From assembly GCA_017861495.1 (NCBI GenBank), contig JAGFXW010000115.1:1-12744 (forward strand): 12,744 nucleotides of DNA, given 5' to 3'. Of the stretch, positions 6,351 through 12,744 are shown piece by piece (position 1 is the stretch's first letter; each line of letters begins with the position of its first letter). Position numbers and translations under genes: made by a program. The notes under the pieces were generated by a model. It worked only from the letters and a program-made list of their open reading frames with translations, did no database searches and was not told the origin of the DNA. This DNA comes from Bacillota bacterium. GTDB taxonomy: Bacteria; Bacillota_C; Negativicutes; CTSoil-072.

Positions 6351-7529
6351 TTAACGAAGATAATCCACTGCCAATTGAGCCAAAGCTGCCGCTCCATAAG
6401 AAATTGCAGCTTCGTCAATATTATATTGGGGATGATGCCACTGCAAATCCATCCCGACAGCAGAACTGCCGGTTCCCAGCCATAAATAAACGCCGGGGAC
6501 TTGCTGCTGATAGATAGAAAAGTCTTCGCCGCCCATGCAAGGCATAGCAGAAGCAAACCCATCCACGCCAAATACTTTTTCCAACGACTCCCGGCAAAAG
6601 GCCTGTAAATTCGCCGGGTTTATTACCGCAGGCAGATCACACCGGTACATTATATCCGCCTCTGTATTCATGGCAGCGGCAATGCTGGCGACAAGCGAAC
6701 GAAGGCGTTCCGGCATTTCGCTGCGCAGTTGCGGACTGAAGGTACGTACCGTTCCCCATATCTCCACTTGTTCCGGAATTACGTTGTTCGCATCGCCGCC
6801 ATGGATACTGCCAAAGGAGATAACCGCAGGCTCCAATGGGTTTACCTGTCTGCTGACAATCGTCTGCACACCCTGGATAATCGCCGCCGCCGCCATAATC
6901 GGATCATGGGTCGTATGCGGCATTGCCCCATGTCCGCCTTTTCCTTTGACCGTGATGCGAATAACATCCACCGCGGCCATCAAAGGTCCGGGATGAAGAA
7001 CTACTTTTCCCACCGGGATATCCGGTTTCGTGTGCAAACCGAAAATCACATCAACGGCCGGATTCCTAAGAGCCCCTTGATCAATGAGCGACTGCGCCCC
7101 GCCAAGAAGCTCTTCCGCCGGCTGAAAAAAGAATTTTACCATTCCGTTTAACTCTTCTTTCCGTTGTGAAAGCAAGCCAGCCGCTCCCAATAAACAGGCA
7201 GTGTGCGCATCGTGCCCGCAGGCATGCATAACGCCGGGATGCTGCGATTGATAATCAACACCGGTTTCTTCCTGGATTGGCAGTGCGTCAATATCTGCCC
7301 GCAATGCGACAACCTTTCCTTTTTTCCCTCCTTGCAGGATACCTACCACACCGGTTTGTCCTCTCAGCGGTACAATTTTAATCCCAAACTCTTTCAGTTT
7401 ATCCGTGATAAACTGCGATGTTTTGTATTCCTGATAACCAATCTCCGGATAACGGTGAAGTTGGCGCCGAAGCGCAATGAGTTCCGTTTGCATAGATTTT
7501 GCTTGAATAATCAATGACTCCATGATCAT
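6351..7529 (-). CDS. M20D family amidohydrolase (hippurate / N-acyl amino acid hydrolase-like), copy 2
   Basis: A second M20D amidohydrolase, 392 residues from the ATG at 7527-7529. The catalytic set is complete: RRQLHRYPEIG (21-31), HACGHDAH with C104, H106 and H109, FQPAEE (E139-E140), GLH with H166, KGGHGAMPH in the dimerisation lid, CMGGEDF (331-337) and WHHPQYNIDE (H365/H366). It is clearly paralogous to copy 1 but diverged, so the two may differ in acyl or amino acid preference. The start is uncertain: the frame is open to 7679, overlapping lysE; ATGs at 7559, 7529 and 7523 are possible and none has a well-spaced Shine-Dalgarno. The last two match the family's N-terminus best. An AGGA lies 17 bases before 7529 with a small TGGC/GCCA hairpin between. 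It follows the LysE-type exporter gene by 68 bases. Confidence 0.9.
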   Translation of the reverse strand: MIMESLIIQAKSMQTELIALRRQLHRYPEIGYQEYKTSQFITDKLKEFGIKIVPLRGQTGVVGILQGGKKGKVVALRADIDALPIQEETGVDYQSQHPGVMHACGHDAHTACLLGAAGLLSQRKEELNGMVKFFFQPAEELLGGAQSLIDQGALRNPAVDVIFGLHTKPDIPVGKVVLHPGPLMAAVDVIRITVKGKGGHGAMPHTTHDPIMAAAAIIQGVQTIVSRQVNPLEPAVISFGSIHGGDANNVIPEQVEIWGTVRTFSPQLRSEMPERLRSLVASIAAAMNTEADIMYRCDLPAVINPANLQAFCRESLEKVFGVDGFASAMPCMGGEDFSIYQQQVPGVYLWLGTGSSAVGMDLQWHHPQYNIDEAAISYGAAALAQLAVDYLR

Positions 7530-7597
7530 TAAATGGCTTGCGCCAAGTCCTATCTTCATTACCGGCTTGTTAAACCCGCTATAAGCAAGGCGCGCTG

Positions 7598-8221
7598 TCA
7601 GCGGGCAAAACTCCAGAAAACAAAAATCCCAAAAGCCAAAAGAATAACCCCCGATAGCTTGTTTACAAGCAACAGCCATTTAGGACTAAGACGAATCTGA
7701 AAAATGCTGATTCCGATACTCAGAATAAGCCACCACAGTGATGAGCCGATAAAAACGCCCAAAACCACAACGGCAGCGGAGAAATAACTATTCCCGGCAT
7801 CGGCAAGCCCCAGCCCGGCAAAAATCATGATGTAGGCAATAATCGTCAACGGATTGGTCAGCGTCAAGACAAAAGTGGATAAATAAGAGCCGAGCAACCC
7901 GTTGCTCGATACAGGGATAGAAGCATCGCCCTGGATTGGCTGGCTCAAAAACGCCCTAAGTCCCATCCAACAAAGAAAGATGCCGCCCACTATAGACAGC
8001 CACCATTTTTGACTGATAATAAAATCTGAGATGAACGTTAGCCCAAATGCAGCAATGCATCCATAAATCGAATCGGCGGTAGCCGCCCCCAGTCCGGAAT
8101 AGAAGCCATAATTGCGTCCTTTGGCAAACGTGCGGCGGATACATAAAATTCCGATCGGGCCGATAGGCGCTGCAATGGAAAAGCCAACAAGGATACCCTT
8201 AAGAAACAAAACCAGTTCCAT
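7598..8221 (-). CDS. LysE/RhtB family amino acid exporter
   Basis: A 207-residue inner-membrane protein of the LysE superfamily, whose members export lysine/arginine, homoserine, threonine and other amino acids. Six hydrophobic segments lie near residues 4-26, 42-66, 71-92, 113-137, 148-172 and 184-203. The family signature is visible: GFSIAAPIGPIG (13-24), then RRTFAKGRNYGFYSGLGAATADSIY-type sequence across 29-53, and TNP (122-124) in the fourth segment. ATG at 8219-8221 has GGAGGA (8231-8236) nine bases before. It is first in a same-strand run with two amidohydrolases, which suggests it exports the amino acid they release. Exact substrate unknown. Confidence 0.9.
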   Translation of the reverse strand: MELVLFLKGILVGFSIAAPIGPIGILCIRRTFAKGRNYGFYSGLGAATADSIYGCIAAFGLTFISDFIISQKWWLSIVGGIFLCWMGLRAFLSQPIQGDASIPVSSNGLLGSYLSTFVLTLTNPLTIIAYIMIFAGLGLADAGNSYFSAAVVVLGVFIGSSLWWLILSIGISIFQIRLSPKWLLLVNKLSGVILLAFGIFVFWSFAR

Positions 8222-8360
8222 GGACTATACTCCTCCGTTGATTTTTGCCACATAAGCTACTAAAAAGATTATGTTCCTATATTAACTTATTAGCTTTCAA
8301 CGGCTACAAATCCTGCCCTATTTATCGATTTACTTTCCCGCGGCTATACAGCATCGGAAA

Positions 8361-8389
8361 TTGCAGTATTCCCCAATATAAGGTATAAT
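8361..8389 (+). promoter_or_regulatory. Sigma-A type promoter of the TM1266-family gene
   Basis: TTGCAG (8361-8366), a 17-base spacer and a consensus TATAAT (8384-8389). It would start a transcript with a leader of about 55 bases before the gene at 8451. It lies in the divergent gap 8222-8450; on the other strand I see no equally good promoter toward the LysE gene. Confidence 0.8.
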
Positions 8390-8450
8390 ATAACATCAAC
8401 CGTTTACAGGCAACTATGATCCATTTTACTCTGCAAAGGAGGAATTTCGA

Positions 8451-8720
8451 ATGGCCAAACGGATTGGCGTAATTGGAATTGTTCTTAACGACCCGCACAA
8501 TGTGGCAGATAAAGTAAATAGCATCATCAGCGAATATAGTCAACTTATCATTGGGCGGATGGGAATACCCAAACACGAGGAAAACGTCGGCCTGATTTCA
8601 CTTCTCATCGAAGGAAATACCGACGATGTCGGCGCGTTAACCGGAAAATTAGGAAATATTCCTGGAGTTATCGTCAAATCCGCGCTTACGTCCCGGCAAT
8701 CATCGGCTAAATATAAGTGA
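8451..8720 (+). CDS. TM1266 family iron-only hydrogenase system putative regulator
   Basis: An 89-residue cytoplasmic protein with an ACT-like ferredoxin fold, of the TM1266 family. These proteins are often encoded beside [FeFe]-hydrogenase maturation genes (hydE, hydF, hydG) and are presumed small-molecule-sensing regulators; no biochemical role is settled as far as I know. Family hallmarks seen: MAKRIGVIGIVL at the start, IIGRMGIP (33-40), VGLISLLIEG (46-55) and GALTGKLGNIPGVIVKSAL through 79. The start is firm: AAAGGAGG (8435-8442) lies eight bases before ATG, with a good promoter at 8361-8389. No hydrogenase or maturase gene lies in the window, so it is separated from its usual partners. 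A strong GC-rich hairpin begins seven bases after its stop. Confidence 0.9.
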   Translation: MAKRIGVIGIVLNDPHNVADKVNSIISEYSQLIIGRMGIPKHEENVGLISLLIEGNTDDVGALTGKLGNIPGVIVKSALTSRQSSAKYK

Positions 8721-8869
8721 GCCTTAGGTTCGGAGGGGGTTATTGCCCCCGCCGAACCCTTAGAGCGAACTTAGTTCGAGTGTTATAGCCTGTTGATCCC
8801 CGACTTAAGAGGGCGGGGTCCCTGTGCCCTGTGGGTATTACAGGCTGTTAACGAGATAAATTCGACCAA
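8721..8869 (+). ncRNA. Structured RNA candidate between the TM1266 and SGNH genes
   Basis: This stretch has no ORF but is dense in pairing. Hairpin 1 pairs 8727-8733 with 8752-8758 and 8735-8739 with 8746-8750 (12 pairs, one A-G mismatch, loop TTATTG). Hairpin 2 pairs CGAAC (8766-8770) with GTTCG (8774-8778). A long helix pairs 8782-8793 with 8840-8852 (12 pairs including one G-U, one bulge) and encloses a C/G-rich hairpin (8795-8802 with 8814-8820) and a possible CCC/GGG hairpin at 8827-8835. The 8803-8813 loop (ends AGGG) could pair with CCCT at 8827-8830 as a pseudoknot. An intrinsic terminator and then the SGNH ribosome binding site follow. It may be a cis-acting leader of the SGNH gene or a trans-acting RNA released from the TM1266 transcript; families such as raiA or 6S should be tested. 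Pairings were drawn by eye. Confidence 0.5.
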
Positions 8870-8917
8870 AAGAAAAGGGATGGCCATCGGCAATCCCTTT
8901 TCTTCTCCATTTTTTTA
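8870..8917 (+). terminator. Intrinsic terminator upstream of the SGNH hydrolase gene
   Basis: A perfect 12-base stem pairs 8870-8881 with 8893-8904 (AGAAAAGGGAT with ATCCCTTTTCT at its core), with an 11-base loop, followed after five bases by a run of T's at 8910-8916. It lies 33 bases before the SGNH start codon. The region between it and that gene is too short to hold a full promoter, so SGNH expression may depend on read-through. Two upstream segments, ATCCC (8796-8800) and CCCTT (8757-8761), could pair with its 5' arm. Confidence 0.7.
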
Positions 8918-8949
8918 CTGACTCTGTGAACCAAGAAGGGGAAAATTGT

Positions 8950-10569
8950 ATGAAACGCTTTCTCTCGGCGATCATTATTACCTTGTTAATTATTATAATC
9001 GGCTTTGAAATCACCGTGCTTTCAGGAGTGATTGATTATAAACCAAGCCTTGAAATTCACGAGGACAACAATGAATATGTCCTTACCTGGTCCAAATTCC
9101 CCCTGCTTGTCCATTACGAAGTGGAAGTATTGAACGCCCCTCCCAATGATGATAAGAAAAAAATGCCAAGATCAAAAATCATCGCGAAATATAGCACCTG
9201 GGAAGAAACAATAACAATTAATCAAAATTTCCCGTTTCGAACTTATTGGCGAGTGTCTGCCCGCGGATTATTTAATAATCCAATCGGCTTTTTTTCCGAT
9301 GCCGTCAACTTGGCCGAAGTCATGAAAGTCACTCCGAAAGACTTTGCCCAGGTAAAACCGCAAATCCTTTCCCATTTTTCAACAGTTTCCCCGGCGTCTG
9401 CAACCCCTATGCTTGCCTGGACCGTTGTCCCGGGCGCTGTATTTTATGAAGTGGAATTGCTTAGCCAACCGCCGGAAAATCCGAACGACATTGAACCTTC
9501 TAACTATCGTATCACGTTTTCCCGGGAAGTGTATACGAACGGATTTAATGCTAATCTGAGAAATTATGCCGGCAACCATTTTTACTGGCGTGTGCGGGCC
9601 CTGGATTTTACCGCTGCGCCGATGGGCGTTTTTTCCGATGCGGGAGAAATTGTGGTTGACCGTACGATCCAGCAACCCCTCAAACCATTATTAAACATAA
9701 CCTTTAATCAAAACGGCATGCCGACTCCATTGTACCCCGCTTATGCCTGGATACCCATTAACGGCGCTTCCTTGTATGAAGTAGAAATTACCAGCGAGCC
9801 GCCCGAGAACCCTAACGGAACGGAACCTTCCGTTTACAGGGTATGGAGTAAACAAGTCGTTGCTTTTGATTGTTATGACGACGAACCCAGAATAACACCC
9901 GGAACCTACTATTGGCGGGTACGCGGCTTAGACGAGGAAGGCCACACCGTTGGCGTTTTTTCCGATGCGCAGCCGTTCATCGTGGATCTGGGCAAGGGAA
10001 ACTATTCGGCTTGCTTTGGGGACAGTATTACACATGGCGGTGGAGCTATTTCCTACTCTCCGGCCAACTGGGAATATAGCTTTGAGACCTATTTGAATTT
10101 TCCCACTGTGAACCTGGGACGCAGCGGCGATACTTCAGAAACCATGGTGGATCGCTTTGAGCGGGAAGTATTGCCGTTCCAACCGAAATATTTGATTATC
10201 CTGGGTGGAACAAACAGCCTTCGCGGAGGCGCTGCTCCATCGCAAGTAATAAAAGATCTCGCAACCGTCCGCGATAAATGCATCGCGAACGGAATTCGGC
10301 CGATTTTCTTAACGTTACCGCCAATCAACCCGGAATTTATCACCCGGGCTTTCAATGAAGAAACCGTACCCGACTGGCGGGAACGGTTTGATGTCGTCAA
10401 CCGGTTCATTCGTCAACAACGCTACGTAATCGACCTTGAACCTTATTTCCTTGATGCCGACCGGGGCTTGCCAGACCATTTTGCCGTCGATGGTCTGCAT
10501 CTTGATATTGAAGGAAAAAAATTGATGGCGCAAATTATTAACGCCCACTGGAGCAGGGTCACTCGCTAG
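8950..10569 (+). CDS. Membrane-anchored or exported SGNH/GDSL hydrolase with three fibronectin-like repeats
   Basis: A 539-residue protein. Residues 7-27 are strongly hydrophobic after MKR, a signal peptide or signal anchor without a clear cleavage motif. Three homologous repeats follow at about 45-122, 153-237 and 263-347; each runs from YEVE-x-PP to YWRV (99, 212, 321) and closes in G[VF]FSDA, a beta-sandwich, fibronectin-like pattern. The C-terminal catalytic domain (about 350-539) is SGNH hydrolase: GDSITH with nucleophile S359, NLGRSGDTS (G393), GGTNS (N422) and DGLHLD with D514 and H517. All four SGNH blocks are present, so it should be an active esterase or deacetylase facing outside the cytoplasm, perhaps on cell-surface glycans. 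Start: ATG at 8950 has AAGGGG eight bases before; a GTG at 8926 in the same frame is less likely. It converges on tyrA, 14 bases apart. Substrate unknown. Confidence 0.88.
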   Translation: MKRFLSAIIITLLIIIIGFEITVLSGVIDYKPSLEIHEDNNEYVLTWSKFPLLVHYEVEVLNAPPNDDKKKMPRSKIIAKYSTWEETITINQNFPFRTYWRVSARGLFNNPIGFFSDAVNLAEVMKVTPKDFAQVKPQILSHFSTVSPASATPMLAWTVVPGAVFYEVELLSQPPENPNDIEPSNYRITFSREVYTNGFNANLRNYAGNHFYWRVRALDFTAAPMGVFSDAGEIVVDRTIQQPLKPLLNITFNQNGMPTPLYPAYAWIPINGASLYEVEITSEPPENPNGTEPSVYRVWSKQVVAFDCYDDEPRITPGTYYWRVRGLDEEGHTVGVFSDAQPFIVDLGKGNYSACFGDSITHGGGAISYSPANWEYSFETYLNFPTVNLGRSGDTSETMVDRFEREVLPFQPKYLIILGGTNSLRGGAAPSQVIKDLATVRDKCIANGIRPIFLTLPPINPEFITRAFNEETVPDWRERFDVVNRFIRQQRYVIDLEPYFLDADRGLPDHFAVDGLHLDIEGKKLMAQIINAHWSRVTR

Positions 10570-10583
10570 CCGGCGACACCCGC

Positions 10584-11459
10584 TCAGTCATTTCCTACAA
10601 CCGCTGCCAACAATCCGTCCCTGCGCAACTTGGCCGCATGGAAAAAGTGATGGATGGCCTGCCGGTCCCCCGATTGGATATTTTCATCCAGCCGTTCCAA
10701 CATACATTGCATTTTTTTCAAGCTCTCACGGATCGCTTGTTGGTTCGTCATACAAATATCCGCCCACATATCGGCGTTAGAGGAAGCAATCCGCGTCGTA
10801 TCACGAAACCCTCCGCCTACCAAATGCTGACTTTCCTCATCCGGACACGTTTCCAGCAAATGCACCAAAGCAGCAGCTGCTACATGGGGAACATGGCTGA
10901 TTACCGCTGTACAGCGATCATGGGTATCGGTATCCATGGTTGTAAGAATAGCGCCGGTCTTCTGAAGCAGTTCTTGCAAGGTCGCAACCGCTGATAAGGA
11001 CGCTTGTGTCCCTGTCATAAGAATATACCATCGATCACGAAAAAGATCTTTATCTGCGGCCATAACGCCGCTTTTTTCTTTTCCCGCCATAGGGTGCCCG
11101 CCGATATAGTGGATATGGCCAGGCAGTATTGGCAACAGTTGTTCCTGTATATATTGCTTCGTACTGCCTACATCCGTAAGGATAGCTCCTTCTTTCAGGT
11201 GAGGAATGATCTGTTTTGCCAGCGGAACAATTTGTAAAACCGGCGTGCAGAGAAATACAACATCCGCCCCCTGCACGCTTTCGCACATATCGGCCACAAC
11301 TTCATCCACCAGATGTAATTCCGCAGCTTTCTCCCGCGTCAGGGCATCGGCATCCATTCCGGTCACCCGGATGGATCCCTGTCCGGCTTCCCGAAAAGCC
11401 AGTGCCAAAGATCCTCCGATTAGACCCAACCCAATAATTGTTATTTGCATATTTTTCAT
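10584..11459 (-). CDS. tyrA: Prephenate dehydrogenase TyrA
   Basis: TyrA oxidatively decarboxylates prephenate to 4-hydroxyphenylpyruvate with NAD(P)+, the step that commits chorismate flux to tyrosine. The 291-residue protein has the Rossmann motif GLGLIGGS (10-17), a catalytic His in IGGHPMAG (H122), ISHVPH (H189, H192) in the helical dimerisation domain, and GFRDTTRIASS (R219, R223). It ends after the dehydrogenase domain, with no fused chorismate mutase and no C-terminal ACT domain, so feedback inhibition by tyrosine through ACT is not expected. Its ATG overlaps the aroF stop as ATGA (11456-11459), typical of translational coupling. A second ATG at residue 4 is possible. Transcription should be set by the T-box ahead of aroF. 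An arogenate preference cannot be excluded. Confidence 0.95.
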   Translation of the reverse strand: MKNMQITIIGLGLIGGSLALAFREAGQGSIRVTGMDADALTREKAAELHLVDEVVADMCESVQGADVVFLCTPVLQIVPLAKQIIPHLKEGAILTDVGSTKQYIQEQLLPILPGHIHYIGGHPMAGKEKSGVMAADKDLFRDRWYILMTGTQASLSAVATLQELLQKTGAILTTMDTDTHDRCTAVISHVPHVAAAALVHLLETCPDEESQHLVGGGFRDTTRIASSNADMWADICMTNQQAIRESLKKMQCMLERLDENIQSGDRQAIHHFFHAAKLRRDGLLAAVVGND

Positions 11460-12472
11460 GCTAATTTTCTTCCCATCACGCCGGCGATTGCCGCGACATC
11501 ATTCATCAATAGGGAGAATTTTTTCGGTGTCAACGACTGCTTTCCATCCGACAGCGCTATTGCCGGGTTCGGATGAACCTCGATCATCAACCCATCTGCG
11601 CCGGTTGCTATCGCGGCCCGCGCCATCGGCCGAACCAACTGCCATACGCCGGTACCATGGCTGGGGTCAACAATGACCGGCAAATGGCTGATCGTTTTAA
11701 CGGCAGCTACCGCACTCAAATCAAGGGTGTTGCGCGTGTAGTCTTCAAAGGTCCGAATGCCACGTTCGCACAAAATTACATTGTAATTTCCTTCATTCAT
11801 AATGTATTCCGCTGCGTTTAACCATTCGTTCAACGTAGCCGCCATGCCCCGCTTCAGCAATACCGGCTTATTAATTCTGCCTACCGCTTTTAACAATTGG
11901 AAATTTTGCATATTGCGGGCGCCTACCTGCAAAACATCCGCACAGTCTGCTACAGTGGGAACGGATTGCGCGTCAATCACTTCCGTAACAATCTTTAAGC
12001 CGGTTTTTGCCCGGGCTTCCGCTAAAAATTCAAGGCCCTTTTCTTCCAAGCCCTGAAAAGCGTATGGGGATGTCCGTGGTTTGTATGCGCCGCCACGCAG
12101 GAATTGCGCTCCGCCTTCTTTAACGAGCCGGGCGGATTCCAATAATTGTTCACGGCTTTCTACGGCACACGGGCCAGCCATTGTCACTATGTTATCTCCG
12201 CCGACTAAAACCCCTCCGACATCAACAACGGTACCTTCCTGTTTAAATTCACGAGTGACCAATTTATAGCTTTCGGTGACTGCGACTACTTTTTCAACCC
12301 CATCCATCGCCTCAACCGGCAATTCTGCAATCATTTTTTTCTCGCCAATTACCCCGATAATAGTTCTTACCTGGCCTTCGGATAAATGGACTTTGCAATG
12401 GGCCTCGGTAATTCTGTCTATAACTCGCTGCAATTCTTCTTTGCTCGCTTGTGGATTCATAACGATAATCAT
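11456..12472 (-). CDS. aroF: 3-deoxy-7-phosphoheptulonate (DAHP) synthase, type I-beta with N-terminal regulatory domain
   Basis: DAHP synthase condenses phosphoenolpyruvate with erythrose 4-phosphate, the first step of the shikimate pathway. The 338-residue protein matches the Thermotoga-type enzyme: residues 1-70 form the ferredoxin-like (ACT-like) domain that gives Tyr/Phe feedback in that group, and 80-338 the TIM barrel. Active-site features: MAGPCAVES with metal ligand C102, GGAYKPRTSPY with K131, LLKRGM (205-210), DPSHGTG with metal ligand H272 and MIEVHPNP with E298. ATG at 12470-12472 has AGGAGG (12481-12486) eight bases before. It is first gene of an operon with tyrA (4-base overlap) behind a T-box whose specifier reads as tyrosine, so it is controlled both by tRNA-Tyr charging and, probably, by allostery. 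The symbol follows common use in Firmicutes; aroA or aroG is used for the same enzyme elsewhere. Confidence 0.95.
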   Translation of the reverse strand: MIIVMNPQASKEELQRVIDRITEAHCKVHLSEGQVRTIIGVIGEKKMIAELPVEAMDGVEKVVAVTESYKLVTREFKQEGTVVDVGGVLVGGDNIVTMAGPCAVESREQLLESARLVKEGGAQFLRGGAYKPRTSPYAFQGLEEKGLEFLAEARAKTGLKIVTEVIDAQSVPTVADCADVLQVGARNMQNFQLLKAVGRINKPVLLKRGMAATLNEWLNAAEYIMNEGNYNVILCERGIRTFEDYTRNTLDLSAVAAVKTISHLPVIVDPSHGTGVWQLVRPMARAAIATGADGLMIEVHPNPAIALSDGKQSLTPKKFSLLMNDVAAIAGVMGRKLA

Positions 12473-12550
12473 TGTTTTTTCCTCCTATTATTTCCTGATT
12501 TTACTGCATAACACGCTGGAAAACACAAGTGAGAAACTTTGCCGGGAATA

Positions 12551-12584
12551 CAAAAATCCCGCCCCTGAAAATCAGGGACGGGAT
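12551..12584 (-). terminator. T-box controlled intrinsic terminator
   Basis: The arms 12556-12568 and 12572-12584 form a 13-base stem with one G-U pair and a three-base loop, followed on the minus strand by TTTTTG. It lies just after the T-box sequence and about 80 bases before the aroF start, in the position where antiterminator pairing competes with it. Confidence 0.92.
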
Positions 12585-12744
12585 AGATTAACCCGCGGTA
12601 CCACCCTGCTTGCAATGCAAGCCGCTCGTAATTCAGGTACAGAACGTGCACATTCGATACCCTATCCTCTGCTAACGGTGGCAGTCCGGCACGGTCTACT
12701 CGACAAACTTTCAACCTGCTGCTCATGGGTGTATTTCAGCCAGT
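12551..12744 (-). promoter_or_regulatory. T-box riboswitch (tyrosine type) upstream of aroF-tyrA, 5' part outside window
   Basis: T-box leaders sense the aminoacylation of a specific tRNA and permit read-through when it is uncharged. The diagnostic T-box AGGGTGGTACCGCGG is at 12593-12607; its TGGT bulge pairs with an ACCA tRNA end, fitting the A73 discriminator of tRNA-Tyr. Further upstream, CTGC-CACCGTTA-GCAG has the conserved CCGTTA of the stem II region. Near the edge the minus strand reads CTGAAATACACCCATGAG; aligned to the usual GAA-N-specifier-A pattern of the specifier loop, the codon is TAC (12731-12733), tyrosine. A GCTTGC/GCAAGC hairpin (12608-12622) precedes the T-box. The 5' strand of stem I and the promoter lie beyond 12744. 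The specifier call rests on the 3' strand only. Confidence 0.92.

Noticed and set aside
8721..8760. GC-rich hairpin after the TM1266 gene as a simple terminator
   Set aside because: The stem is strong but no T-run follows; the true terminator is at 8870-8917, so I treat the hairpin as part of the structured RNA.
10089..10548. Minus-strand open frames inside the SGNH gene
   Set aside because: Shadow frames of a gene with complete catalytic motifs; no ribosome binding sites or recognisable products.
12469..12726. Minus-strand open frame of 85 codons upstream of aroF
   Set aside because: It lies on the T-box leader; the sequence is explained by T-box and terminator elements.

Overview
The window reads as a chromosomal segment of a low-to-mid GC Firmicute. 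It carries a T-box riboswitch, strong AGGAGG-type ribosome binding sites, several TTG starts, a TypA GTPase and a TM1266-type hydrogenase-system regulator. Protein style and gene mix suggest an anaerobic Negativicutes/Sporomusaceae-like bacterium (Sporomusa, Pelosinus and relatives), but this is inference, not a match I could run. I see no insertion sequence, prophage, CRISPR array, tRNA or rRNA.

Layout. Most genes lie on the minus strand; two (8451-10569) lie on the plus strand. Read in the minus direction from the right edge: a tyrosine-type T-box leader (partly outside the window) controls aroF (DAHP synthase) and tyrA (prephenate dehydrogenase), which overlap by ATGA. They converge, 14 bases apart, on a plus-strand unit made of a TM1266-family regulator, a structured RNA segment with an intrinsic terminator, and an exported SGNH/GDSL hydrolase with three internal repeats. 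Divergent from that unit is a minus-strand run of a LysE-family exporter and two tandem M20D amidohydrolases, closed by a hairpin at 4993-5028. Next come an EamA-family transporter and trmL (one base apart), a very short Cys-rich ORF candidate, ylbF and murB (overlapping), a beta-CASP metallo-beta-lactamase RNase, and the 5' end of typA, cut by the left edge.

How the genes fit together. AroF and TyrA are the entry and the tyrosine-branch steps of aromatic amino acid synthesis; the TAC triplet in the T-box specifier position fits control by uncharged tRNA-Tyr. The amidohydrolase pair plus LysE exporter looks like a module that frees amino acids from N-acyl conjugates and exports the excess. 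TrmL, YlbF, the beta-CASP protein and TypA all touch RNA or ribosome function, with murB (peptidoglycan) among them.

Intergenic space. No gene-free stretch exceeds 300 bases. The longest are 199-442 (typA leader with a putative promoter), 8222-8450 (divergent region with a good sigma-A promoter toward the TM1266 gene) and 8721-8949 (structured RNA, terminator and RBS). The most unusual signals are the folded RNA between the TM1266 and SGNH genes, the 19-residue MCM...CCC ORF with its own Shine-Dalgarno upstream of ylbF, and the repeat architecture of the SGNH protein.
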